Both the position numbers and the translations under genes were made by a program. Of a DNA stretch of 64,000 nucleotides, positions 20,276-29,168 are shown piece after piece. This stretch comes from Methylococcus sp. EFPC2 (GTDB lineage Bacteria; Pseudomonadota; Gammaproteobacteria; Methylococcales; Methylococcaceae). The notes beneath the pieces are model-generated. The model was not told where the DNA came from. It saw only the letters and a list, made by a program, of their open reading frames with translations, and searched no databases. The stretch's first letter is position 1; the number at the start of each line of letters is the position of its first letter. The stretch spans positions 186,001 through 250,000 of the forward strand of contig NZ_CP070491.1 in the NCBI RefSeq assembly GCF_016925495.1. The letters run 5' to 3'.

Positions 20276-22432
20276 ATGAAAACCACAACATTGTTCAAGT
20301 TTGCCGTGTCCTTGTTGGCGATCCAGGGCATCGACTTGGCTTCTGCCGCGGAGAAGTCGGCGGAAAGCGGCAACACTGTCAGCGCGGAGGTAACGCCCAA
20401 GGCCTATTACTTCGACTATTACAAAGGCGTAGGCAGCGACAAAACGCAGTTTCTGGAACGCTACAACTACCAGATGAGCGGCGGCGACAACCGGTCAGGC
20501 TTTTATCCCGACGCCGATTTGCGCCTGCGAGTGACGAATCCGCAGCGCGATGTGTTCTCGCTGGAGCGGCAGGGTTTCGGCATCTATAACCAGCGGGGAA
20601 CCGCCAAGGCCAACACCGAGTTGTTCGGTGTCACCGGCTATTATTCGATGTTTCGTTCGGCCACCGGCGGAGTGGACTTTCTCTATAGCCCCAATCAAGT
20701 TGCCGGTGGCACCGATCCGGCCTATGCAGGACCCAGAAATAACAACACCGGCAGCGGCTACGTGTCTCGTTTCAACGACAACTCCGGTCAGACCTTGTAC
20801 AAGATCGACCGCTCCACCTACGGTGGGGGCATCGCCCTGAAGCCGGAATTGTTTGGCACGACCGTTACCGGCCGGTTCAATTACGATGGCTATCAGCGTG
20901 ATGGCAACCGATTCGGTACCTTCGCACTGGGTGGCTCCGACGTCAGAGGGGGCTTCGCCGGAACTGTGCAGCGTTGGCGCGGATTCGACATGCCGGTCGA
21001 TGAGCAAATGAACCGCTACTCGCTCAATCTAAGCGGCGCCTCGGGTAACTTGCAGATTGCCTATGACGGGTCGGTGGAAAAATTCAACAATCAGGCGAAG
21101 GATTTCACCGTCGCCAGCTTCGCGCCATTCAGCGCAAACATCGTCCCTAGCAATCATCCCGTCGACTACATGCCGGACAGCACATTGTTCACGAGCGGAC
21201 TACGCATGACCAAGTTATTCGGCCGTACTACCGTGGCGGCGGGTTATGGCATGTCTCTGCTCAAGCAGGATTCGTTCACTCAGAACCAGCTAGCCGCGGG
21301 TTATGACAAGGGCGAAATCATGACCAATAACGCCTACCTCAACTTGAATTCCGCCGAACTGTCCTGGGTAGGGCTGGAAGGCTACGCCAAGTATTACAAC
21401 CGGGAAAACGACTCGACTTTTCCGGCGACAGGACTGTTGAGCGCCACGACGGATCAGACTCTCGGAGTACGCATCAACACGATCCAGTCTTTCACTTACG
21501 GGGCGTCCGCCACGTTCCGCCCACCCGTGTTCAAGTCCACCGTGACCGTCGGATGGAAGGGTGAGGACAAGGACCGGGATCTGACCTGGACCGCAACCTC
21601 CAAGGTCGCGCCGACTTTGAATGGCATACAGCCGCAACGGTCTTTGTACAGGCAGCAGTCGTTCTCCAACGAGGGCTACATCACTTGGGTGGCGCGCCCT
21701 TTAAATGGACTGATCGTCCGGATAACGCCGTCCTACCTTAACGCCAGCCAGACCGGATTGGTCACGGAGCCGGGGGAATCGGTCAGTTTGAAGACCAAGA
21801 TCAACTACGCGTTCGATGAGCGCACGGCGCTTAGCTTCTACTACAACTACCGCAATAAGAAAAACGACAACAATAGCCTTACTTACGCGCTTACCGTGCC
21901 GACCAAGGTCGATGGAGCCTCGCTCGAACAAAGCACCGACAATACGCAGCAATCGTCCGGCATCTCGCTGAGCTTTACTCCCAACGAGAGTTTGTCCACC
22001 ACTGCCACCCTGGGATGGCTGCGCAACGATTTCTCGTCCTACTTCATTTCTTCCAACCGCAGGCGCTTCGAGGCACCGAACAATCCGGTATGGTTCAAAA
22101 CGCGGGACACGCCCAACTACCTGGTCGATACCTATGTGTTCTCGGTCGGCGCCGATCTGCAAGTGAACAAAGCTTTTAACTTGAGCGGTGGCTACACCCT
22201 ATCGCACGCCAAGGGGCACAACACGACCGGCTATATCGCGAGCAAGCTCCCCACCATCGATGAGCAGGTGGACAATACCCTGCAAACCTTGGCGTTGGGG
22301 GCGGATTACGCCTTCAACAAATTCACCAAGCTCAAGGGTTCCTATTCCTATGACTACTACGATGACCAAATCTACAGCACGTTGACCGGGGGTTACCACA
22401 CGGTGATGGTCGGTGTTGCTCTGGGTTTTTAA
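20276..22432 (+). CDS. MtrB/MtoB/PioB-type outer-membrane beta-barrel
   Basis: Outer-membrane porin-like sheath for the decahaem cytochrome. The 718-residue product has a signal peptide (about residues 1-24, ending ASAAE), then alternating polar/aromatic strands throughout. It ends in VMVGVALGF, with the C-terminal phenylalanine expected of barrels assembled by the Bam complex. Size agrees with MtrB (about 700 residues). There is no cysteine anywhere in the translation, whereas Shewanella MtrB is known for an N-terminal CXXC pair. It follows the decahaem gene by 20 bases, the diagnostic mtrAB-type order. Confidence 0.88.
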   Translation: MKTTTLFKFAVSLLAIQGIDLASAAEKSAESGNTVSAEVTPKAYYFDYYKGVGSDKTQFLERYNYQMSGGDNRSGFYPDADLRLRVTNPQRDVFSLERQGFGIYNQRGTAKANTELFGVTGYYSMFRSATGGVDFLYSPNQVAGGTDPAYAGPRNNNTGSGYVSRFNDNSGQTLYKIDRSTYGGGIALKPELFGTTVTGRFNYDGYQRDGNRFGTFALGGSDVRGGFAGTVQRWRGFDMPVDEQMNRYSLNLSGASGNLQIAYDGSVEKFNNQAKDFTVASFAPFSANIVPSNHPVDYMPDSTLFTSGLRMTKLFGRTTVAAGYGMSLLKQDSFTQNQLAAGYDKGEIMTNNAYLNLNSAELSWVGLEGYAKYYNRENDSTFPATGLLSATTDQTLGVRINTIQSFTYGASATFRPPVFKSTVTVGWKGEDKDRDLTWTATSKVAPTLNGIQPQRSLYRQQSFSNEGYITWVARPLNGLIVRITPSYLNASQTGLVTEPGESVSLKTKINYAFDERTALSFYYNYRNKKNDNNSLTYALTVPTKVDGASLEQSTDNTQQSSGISLSFTPNESLSTTATLGWLRNDFSSYFISSNRRRFEAPNNPVWFKTRDTPNYLVDTYVFSVGADLQVNKAFNLSGGYTLSHAKGHNTTGYIASKLPTIDEQVDNTLQTLALGADYAFNKFTKLKGSYSYDYYDDQIYSTLTGGYHTVMVGVALGF

Positions 22433-22491
22433 GGAAAGCGGCGGTTGTCACACTCCCTATAAACGACATTAAAAATTAAGAGGCTGAAACT

Positions 22492-23118
22492 ATGAAAAAC
22501 AAACGCAGCGTGTACATCGTGTTGGCTAGTAGCGCCCTGTTCGGCCTAGCGCTATCGGCGCCTGCTTCGGCCGCCGAAGTGGACAAACTGGTCGAAGCCT
22601 GCAGTGCTTGCCACGGAAAGGAGGGGGCCAACTCGGAAGTGGACGTACCGATCCTAGGCGGAACTTCCGCGGAATATCTCAACATCAGCCTGACCGAGTA
22701 CAAAAACAAGGAACGGCCTTGCGTGGAGACGAAAATCCGCGACGGCGCCAAGAAAGGCGGCAAGACCGACATGTGTCAAGTGGCCGGCGAGTTGAGTGAA
22801 GGCGACATCAAACAACTGGCCAGTTATTACGCGGCGCAGAAATTCGTCCGCTCCGCACAGAAATTCGATCCGGCGCTGGCCACCAAGGGCAAGAGCCTCC
22901 ACGAAAAAGGTTGCGAAAAATGCCACTCGGAAGGGGGCAGCCTCGCCAGCGACGACGCGGCCATACTGGCGGGCCAGAAAATGGCTTACCTGGACGCAGC
23001 GTTGAAGGACTTCGTCGAGGGAAAGCGCCCGATCCATAAAAAAATGAAGCCGAAGATCGAGGAACTCGACAAGGAAGACCTGGAAGCCTTGGTCCATTTC
23101 TACGGCAGCGCGCACTAG
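22492..23118 (+). CDS. Dihaem cytochrome c (c4-like)
   Basis: Exported electron carrier of 208 residues. A signal peptide (residues 1-27, ending ASAAE) is followed by two cytochrome c domains with CSACH near residue 37 and CEKCH near residue 141. Two tandem class I-like domains resemble cytochrome c4 or the c-553 family. Lysine-rich surfaces (KKGGKTD, KMKPKIEELDKED) fit a soluble shuttle. Sitting between the outer-membrane conduit and the quinol-linked NapC-type gene, it probably carries electrons across the periplasm; this is inference. Extra cysteines at PCVET and DMCQV could form a disulfide. Confidence 0.88.
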   Translation: MKNKRSVYIVLASSALFGLALSAPASAAEVDKLVEACSACHGKEGANSEVDVPILGGTSAEYLNISLTEYKNKERPCVETKIRDGAKKGGKTDMCQVAGELSEGDIKQLASYYAAQKFVRSAQKFDPALATKGKSLHEKGCEKCHSEGGSLASDDAAILAGQKMAYLDAALKDFVEGKRPIHKKMKPKIEELDKEDLEALVHFYGSAH

Positions 23119-23138
23119 GGCGACTCGATCGAGACGAA

Positions 23139-23161
23139 TCCGCCGCTTACCGTGCGGCGGA
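23139..23161 (+). other. Intercistronic hairpin between cytochrome genes
   Basis: A perfect 8-base stem, tccgccgc (23139-23146) with gcggcgga (23154-23161), and a 7-base loop. No T run follows, so it is unlikely to be a full terminator. It could stabilise the upstream mRNA or tune the ratio of the inner-membrane cytochrome to the other proteins. The aaagg ribosome binding site of the next gene lies just after it. Confidence 0.5.
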
Positions 23162-23177
23162 ATATTAAAGGTTGACC

Positions 23178-23762
23178 ATGTCGGAAACTACTCCATCGAC
23201 GCGCAATAGCCTTTGGGCGGTCTTGCGCCGCCCGAGCGCGCGCTACTCGCTGATATCCTTGCTGGGCACAGGCTTCATCCTCGGCATACTATTTTGGGGA
23301 GGCTTCAACACAGGGATGGATGCCACCAACACCCTGGAATTTTGCATTTCCTGCCACGAGATGCGGGACAATGTTTACCAGGAGTACCAGAAAACCGTCC
23401 ACTACAACAATCGCACCGGCGTGCGCGCGGTCTGCTCCGATTGCCATGTGCCCAGGGACTGGACGCACAAGATTGTCCGCAAGCTGCAAGCCTCAGGCGA
23501 AGTGTGGGGGACCTTGGTCGGCACTATAGACACCAAGGAAAAATTCGAAGCCAAGCGGGCGGAAATGGCGCAACACGAATGGGATCGGATGAAGCGTACC
23601 GATTCACGCGAGTGCCGCAACTGCCACCGGTACGATGCCATGGACATGGAATTGCAAGACAAGACCGCAAAGAAAAAGCATGGGCAAGCGTCGGCGGAGG
23701 AATCCGGCAAGACTTGCATAGACTGCCATAAGGGTATCGCTCACAAGCTGCCGGAAGAGTAA
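23178..23762 (+). CDS. NapC/NirT-family tetrahaem cytochrome (CymA-like)
   Basis: Inner-membrane-anchored quinol-interacting cytochrome of 194 residues. One N-terminal membrane span (about residues 23-43, SLISLLGTGFILGILFWGGF) is followed by a periplasmic domain with four CXXCH motifs: CISCH, CSDCH, CRNCH and CIDCH. The NTLEFCISCHEMRDNVYQEY stretch is characteristic of NapC, NirT and CymA. Aspartate after the anchor and the EMRDNV segment match the high-spin haem region of the family. The ATG at 23178 has an aaagg ribosome binding site. It completes a quinone-to-outside path with the three preceding genes and resembles the CymA partner found in mto loci. Confidence 0.92.
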   Translation: MSETTPSTRNSLWAVLRRPSARYSLISLLGTGFILGILFWGGFNTGMDATNTLEFCISCHEMRDNVYQEYQKTVHYNNRTGVRAVCSDCHVPRDWTHKIVRKLQASGEVWGTLVGTIDTKEKFEAKRAEMAQHEWDRMKRTDSRECRNCHRYDAMDMELQDKTAKKKHGQASAEESGKTCIDCHKGIAHKLPEE

Positions 23763-24205
23763 GGCTTGAGCGGGAAATAAAGTGACGTATTCTTGCTGCC
23801 GGCTTATTGTTCCGAATGGTGAAGTGGCCCCCGAATTTCGGGCAGGGGGTTAAGCGTAGTAATCGGCCCGATGCTGCAAATCGCGTCAAAGCAACGCGGC
23901 GCGACTCTTTTGGGGCAAGGTAAGAAGTAATCGATTGGTTAACTCCATATCCAATCTGGCACACCCGATACCGAGAAAAAAGCGGAGTCAATTTGCAAAG
24001 CGCTCGGCCCTTGCGGGGCGGGACGTTGCGGGCTTGGGCGACCTAGAATGGGGGGCTCGCTTTTCGAGCAAGCCCATGCGCGGCGTAGACGTGCCCCAAA
24101 CTTTTACCGGGCAGGTTCCAAGTGTTTTTCACCGGTCTGCTAAACACCTCGCGGGGCTGAGTCCTCGTTAATGGAGTGTCCCTCGACGCGTAGTAAGCTC
24201 TTGGC
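23763..24205. other. Non-coding interval after the cytochrome cluster
   Basis: About 440 bases without a supported gene. A short palindromic stretch, gtggcccccgaatttcgggcaggggg, near 23827 looks like it could be an insertion-sequence end or a weak terminator, but no transposase remains. A 78-residue open frame at 23935-24171 has no recognisable features. I record nothing else. Confidence 0.45.
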
Positions 24206-25126
24206 TTACTGGTCTTGTTGCAGCTTGAGCTCCCGTAGTTTCATGAGGGCGTAGACCGCTTCCAGATGGGGAATCGCGACGCCCAGGCGCAGTCCGTAGC
24301 GCACCGCGTTGCCGAGGATGGCTTCCGTTTCCATGGGACGGCCGGCTTCGAAGTCGAGCAGCATGCTGGTCTTGTAGGGCGGCATCTTGTGGGTGCTGGA
24401 AATGTTCACCTCGACGATGTCGTCCGCCAGCGGATGGCCGCTCGCCTTGGCGATGGCGGCGATCTCTTCCATGATGACGCGGCAGAAGGCTTCCTGGGTG
24501 TTGAGTATGTCGGAGGTGGCCAGCCCCCCGGACAGCACGGACAGCGGATTGAAGGCCGCGTTCCACACGCATTTCTGCCAGCGCGCGGTGGTAATGTCCT
24601 CGCTGGCTACGCAGTTGATGCCGGACTTCTCGTAAGCCGCCGCCAGGGCCTGGGTTTTTTCCGACAGCCCCTTCGGATAGTTGCCCAGGGCGAGTCGGCC
24701 GTAGGCCTGGTGCCAGATTTTGCCTGGCGCGGTGCGGGTCACGCAGATGAAGGCCAGACCGCTGATAAGTTCGTTGTCGGGGAAGGCCTCGGCGATTTCC
24801 TGTTCGATGTCGATGCCGTTGGAAATCAGCACGATGGCGGTGTTCGGACCGACGGCGTTCTTCAGCAGGCCGATGCGGTCGGCGCCCTCGACCACCTTGA
24901 TGCAGAGCAGGATATAGTCCGGTTTTTCGCTCAGCTCGGCTGCGCTGCGCACGACTTGGTGCGGGACGAAGTCATAGACGTCGTTCTTGGTCTGGATCTG
25001 GATGCCGTGCGCCTTGACGTGCTCATAGTCCGAGCGCGCAAGCACCGAGACCGCGATGCCTTGCCGTGCCAGCAAAGAACCGTAGAAGCTGCCTACGGCG
25101 CCGGTACCTATCACCAATACGTTCAT
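24206..25126 (-). CDS. panE: 2-Dehydropantoate 2-reductase
   Basis: NADPH-dependent reduction of ketopantoate to pantoate in coenzyme A biosynthesis. The 306-residue product opens with the Rossmann motif MNVLVIGTGAVGSFYGSLLA, contains the LISNGIDIEQEI block and the conserved catalytic-lysine region WQKCVWNAAFNPLSVL. It ends near the MLLDFEAGRPMETEAILGN stretch typical of the ApbA/PanE C-terminal domain. The ATG at 25126 overlaps the hda stop (ATGA); a longer open frame upstream belongs to another frame of hda. It could also be a paralogue acting on another 2-keto acid. Confidence 0.88.
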   Translation of the reverse strand: MNVLVIGTGAVGSFYGSLLARQGIAVSVLARSDYEHVKAHGIQIQTKNDVYDFVPHQVVRSAAELSEKPDYILLCIKVVEGADRIGLLKNAVGPNTAIVLISNGIDIEQEIAEAFPDNELISGLAFICVTRTAPGKIWHQAYGRLALGNYPKGLSEKTQALAAAYEKSGINCVASEDITTARWQKCVWNAAFNPLSVLSGGLATSDILNTQEAFCRVIMEEIAAIAKASGHPLADDIVEVNISSTHKMPPYKTSMLLDFEAGRPMETEAILGNAVRYGLRLGVAIPHLEAVYALMKLRELKLQQDQ

Positions 25127-25823
25127 GGGTTTTCTTCCAAATAAGTCTTGAGGAAAGGAATGGTCAGTTTCCGCTTGGCTGCCAGGGTGGCGGTGTCGAG
25201 TTGTTCCAGATGCCGACGCAGGTGGGCGGGGTCGCGCCGGCAATGGTTCAGCAGAAACCGTCCGACCGGTGCGGGTAGCTCCAGGCCCAGCGACTGCGCT
25301 TGCAGGGCGAGAGCGGCCAGCAGGTCGTCGTCGTCGAGGGGGCGAAGGCGCAGGGTCAGGCCCCAGTTGAGCCGGGTGAGCAGGTCGGGCAGTGCGATGG
25401 GGAGTTCGGCCGGCGCCAAGTGCGAGGATACGATCAAGCGATGGCCCGCGTCGCGCAGCCGGTTGAACAGATCGAACAGCCCGTGCTCCCATTCGTTGCG
25501 CGTGGCGATAGCCTCGATGTCGTCCAGGCAGACCAGGGTTTGCCGTTCCAGTCCCTCCAGCATGCCGGCGCCATGGTCGGCGAGCTCCGCCAGGGGCAGA
25601 TAGAAGACGCTGGCATCGTGCTGTTGGGCCTCGCCGCAGCAGGCGTGCAACAGATGGGTCTTGCCGGATCCCGAATCGCCGTGCAGGAAGATGAAGCTCT
25701 CGCCCGTGCCGCTGGCGCAGCGGCGCAGATGGTCCACGACCTCGGCGTTGGCGCCGGCATGGTATTCCGCGAAGCCGTGCCGCGGGTTGAAGGCGAGGCG
25801 TAGCGGCAGTTGTCTGGGCAGAC

Positions 25824-25827
<4 letters not shown>
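25123..25827 (-). CDS. hda: DnaA regulatory inactivator Hda
   Basis: DnaA-related AAA+ protein that, with the DNA clamp, stimulates hydrolysis of DnaA-bound ATP and limits re-initiation. The 234-residue product starts MSLPRQLPLRLAFNPRHGF and has Walker A GDSGSGKTHLLHA and Walker B LVCLDDIEAI. It lacks DnaA's DNA-binding domain, as expected. The FNPRHGFAEYHAG opening is close to DnaA and Hda. It overlaps DUF2069 upstream and panE downstream, each by 4 bases, placing it in a compact minus-strand operon with wrbA. Confidence 0.92.
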
Positions 25828-26872
<1,045 letters not shown>

Positions 26873-26883
26873 CTACGGGGCGA

Positions 26884-27231
26884 TCACAGAATTTCCAGCA
26901 CTTTTTCCGGCGGCCTTCCGATGACGGCCTTGCCATCGTGGACGACGATGGGCCGCTCGATCAGTATGGGGTGTTGCACCATCGCGGCGATCAAGGCCTT
27001 GCGATCGAGCGACGGGTCATCCAGCCCGGCCTCCTTGTAGATGGCCTCGCCCTTGCGCATCAGCTCGCGTGGTTCCATGCCGAGCAGGTTCAGCAGGTTT
27101 TCCAGCTCTTCGGCGGTGGGCGGTACCTTGAGGTACTCGACCACTTCCGCCGCGGAATTTTTTCCGCGCACCAGTTCGAGGGCCGCGCGCGATTTGCTGC
27201 ATCGGGGGTTGTGATAAATGGTCAGGCTCAT
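26884..27231 (-). CDS. arsC: Arsenate reductase (glutaredoxin-type, ArsC family)
   Basis: Thioredoxin-fold protein of 115 residues with the catalytic Cys in NPRCSKSRAALEL at residue 11, and the family block RPIVVHDGKAVIGRPPEKVLEIL at the C-terminus. These fit the glutaredoxin-dependent ArsC/YffB-Spx-like family that reduces arsenate to arsenite. No ars efflux genes are nearby and it stands next to wrbA, so it may be the housekeeping YfgD-type paralogue rather than a dedicated resistance enzyme. Confidence 0.85.
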   Translation of the reverse strand: MSLTIYHNPRCSKSRAALELVRGKNSAAEVVEYLKVPPTAEELENLLNLLGMEPRELMRKGEAIYKEAGLDDPSLDRKALIAAMVQHPILIERPIVVHDGKAVIGRPPEKVLEIL

Positions 27232-27283
27232 GGCATGGCGATTCCGGAGGGTGGACTAGGCTCGTGCGCAGACGATCGGGGGC

Positions 27284-27739
27284 TCAGACCGGCGGACGGA
27301 CGCGTTGTTCGCGTTGTTGTTCGCGGGCGATCAGCTTGGTCAGTTCGCCCAGCTCGCCGGCCAGGATCTCCAGCAAATCGTCGCTGGAGATGATGCCGGC
27401 CAGTCCTCCTTGCTCGTCCACCACAGGCACCCGCCGCACGCCCTTGCCGCGCATGCGTTGCAGGGTTTCCCAGAGACCGTCCGATGCGCGGGCGGTCAGC
27501 AATTCGTAGCTCATGATGTCGCCGACGGCGACCTCGTCCGGATTGAGCTCGGCGGCGAGAATTTCGATCACCAGATCCCGGTCCGTGAGGATGCCGACGG
27601 GCGCGACCACACCCTTGCTGTCTTCCACCACGACGATGCTGCCGACGTGGTGTTCGCGCATGAGTTTGGCGGCTTCGACGATGGAGTCCTGTTTGCGGAC
27701 GATGACGGTCTCGCGGTTGCAGAATTGGCCGACAGACAT
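27284..27739 (-). CDS. CBS-domain protein
   Basis: A 151-residue protein composed of a tandem pair of CBS domains: one around residues 8-65 (VGSIVVVEDSKG, PVGILTDRDLVIEI) and one around residues 75-130 (VRRVPVVDEQGGLAGIISSDDLLEIL). CBS pairs bind adenosyl nucleotides and serve as energy or redox sensors. No catalytic or membrane domain is attached, so its target is unknown. A ggagaaa ribosome binding site supports the ATG at 27739 over a longer open frame. It is a probable single-gene unit. Confidence 0.85.
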   Translation of the reverse strand: MSVGQFCNRETVIVRKQDSIVEAAKLMREHHVGSIVVVEDSKGVVAPVGILTDRDLVIEILAAELNPDEVAVGDIMSYELLTARASDGLWETLQRMRGKGVRRVPVVDEQGGLAGIISSDDLLEILAGELGELTKLIAREQQREQRVRPPV

Positions 27740-27862
27740 GGTTTTCTCCGGGCGGTTTCGATAGCGAGGCGGCATTCTAACCGTTTTGTTGGGGCGGATT
27801 CGAGCGGTGTTCCCGGCCAGGCCTATCAAGATGTACCCCGCGGCGCGATGGGACGGACCGAG

Positions 27863-28324
27863 TCATTGCTCCGCCGCGAAGTCGACGATTTTTTTGAGTT
27901 CGCCGTTCATGCGGGTGAAGAAGGCATTCAATCGGGCATCGGGGGTGTCCGTGGGGAGCAAATGGGTGGTGACATAGACGAGCTCTCCCTGCTGCCGGAC
28001 CGAGATGTTGCAGGGCATGTAGGCCACCGCGGCCGGGGAGATTTCCAGCATCTGCCGGGCGTAGGTCAGATTGCAGAATTGCAGGGTGTCGTAATCCGGG
28101 AAGGCGATGTTGTCGCGCTCGCGGATGACGCTGCCGATGTGGTTGTGGCCGGTTATGCGGAAATTATGCTCGGTGATGGCCAATTCCAGCTCCGCCATGA
28201 CATCGGCGTAGGGCTTGCGGGTGCTGGCTTCGTAAAAGCCCGGCGGGATGCCCGGGGCATGGCTGGCGCAGCCTGGCAGCAGCAGGAGCGATAATGCGAC
28301 AATCGAAAGCGGTCGGCTGGTCAT
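27863..28324 (-). CDS. DUF302-domain lipoprotein
   Basis: Predicted lipoprotein of 153 residues: a hydrophobic signal ending in the lipobox LLPGC (Cys near residue 19), then one DUF302 domain including ELELAITEHNFRITGHNHIG and AYMPCNISVRQQGELVYVTT. DUF302 proteins are small periplasmic or membrane-associated proteins of unknown function, sometimes linked to sulfur or redox stress. It is transcribed divergently from mobA across 119 bases that include a palindromic repeat. Confidence 0.82.
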   Translation of the reverse strand: MTSRPLSIVALSLLLLPGCASHAPGIPPGFYEASTRKPYADVMAELELAITEHNFRITGHNHIGSVIRERDNIAFPDYDTLQFCNLTYARQMLEISPAAVAYMPCNISVRQQGELVYVTTHLLPTDTPDARLNAFFTRMNGELKKIVDFAAEQ

Positions 28325-28374
28325 GAGGCGGTTCGGATTCCGGCATCGCTAAACCCGGCCCAAGAGTCCTTTGC

Positions 28375-28400
28375 CTTGTCGAGGGACGAACTTCGACAAG
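28375..28400. repeat. Interspersed palindrome cttgtcga/tcgacaag
   Basis: An 8-base perfect inverted repeat (28375-28382 with 28393-28400) around a 10-base spacer, followed by a GC-rich gcgggccccacgggc stretch. The tcgacaag core with flanking gacgaac is a common scattered extragenic repeat in proteobacteria. It lies in the divergent DUF302/mobA promoter region. Confidence 0.45.
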
Positions 28401-28443
28401 CCGAGCGGGCCCCACGGGCTAACGGGATGGATAGACGGCAATC

Positions 28444-29046
28444 ATGCAGGCTTACGGCAAAAAAATCACCGGCGTGGTCCTGGCGGGCGGGCGGGCGCGG
28501 CGCATGGGCGGCGGCGACAAGGGTTTGCTGAGTTTTCGCGGCCGGCCGTTGGTCGCCTGGGCCGTCTCCGCATTGGAAAGGGTGACGGACATCGTCCTCA
28601 TCAACGCGAACCGCAACCACGAGGCTTACGCCGCCCTGGGTTATCCGGTGATCGCCGATGCGACTGCAAGCTACGACGGTCCGCTGGCCGGATTGCTCGC
28701 TGCCATGAAAGCCGCGAAAACGCCTTATGTGTTGACCGTGCCCTGCGACTCGCCGCTGATAGCCGGCGAACTCCTGGACCGGCTGGTTTCCACCCTCGCA
28801 GCCCAGGGCGCGGAAGTTTGCGCCGCCCACGACGGCGAGCGGCTGCATCCGGTGTTCCTGTTGGCCGAGACGGCCTTGCTCTCCGACCTGGAGGCCTATC
28901 TGGCGGCCGGCCAACGCAAGGTGGATCGGTGGCTCTCCCACCACAAGCTGGCGCTGGCCGATTGCCACGATCACCCCGAGTGGTTTACCAACGTCAACAC
29001 GCCGGAAGATTGGAAGGCGCTGGAAGCGGTCCCTTCCAACCCGTGA
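28444..29046 (+). CDS. mobA: Molybdenum cofactor guanylyltransferase
   Basis: Transfers GMP from GTP to molybdopterin, giving the guanine dinucleotide cofactor used by DMSO-reductase-family enzymes. The 200-residue product starts with the nucleotide-binding signature GVVLAGGRARRMGGGDKGLL, then has TVPCDSPLI with the metal-binding aspartate and the NVNTPEDW stretch near the end. Length is typical (190-200). No other molybdenum genes adjoin it. It converges with the mrcB gene. Confidence 0.92.
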   Translation: MQAYGKKITGVVLAGGRARRMGGGDKGLLSFRGRPLVAWAVSALERVTDIVLINANRNHEAYAALGYPVIADATASYDGPLAGLLAAMKAAKTPYVLTVPCDSPLIAGELLDRLVSTLAAQGAEVCAAHDGERLHPVFLLAETALLSDLEAYLAAGQRKVDRWLSHHKLALADCHDHPEWFTNVNTPEDWKALEAVPSNP

Positions 29047-29168
29047 AGGGGTCAATCCGCAGGCCGGCATGAGCGGGAGCGAACTCCGGTTTCCTCGGGC
29101 TGGCGCACTGGAAGTCCCTACGCCCGATTCGGCCCGTGCCCTCCCCATGCCTGTCGAGGGGGGCAAGG

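Noticed and set aside
23935-24171. 78-codon plus-strand frame after the cytochrome cluster
   Set aside because: No recognisable features and no ribosome binding site; treated as non-coding.
24206-25492. 428-residue extended version of panE
   Set aside because: The first 122 residues are an out-of-frame reading of hda; the Rossmann opening MNVLVIGTG marks the true start at 25126.
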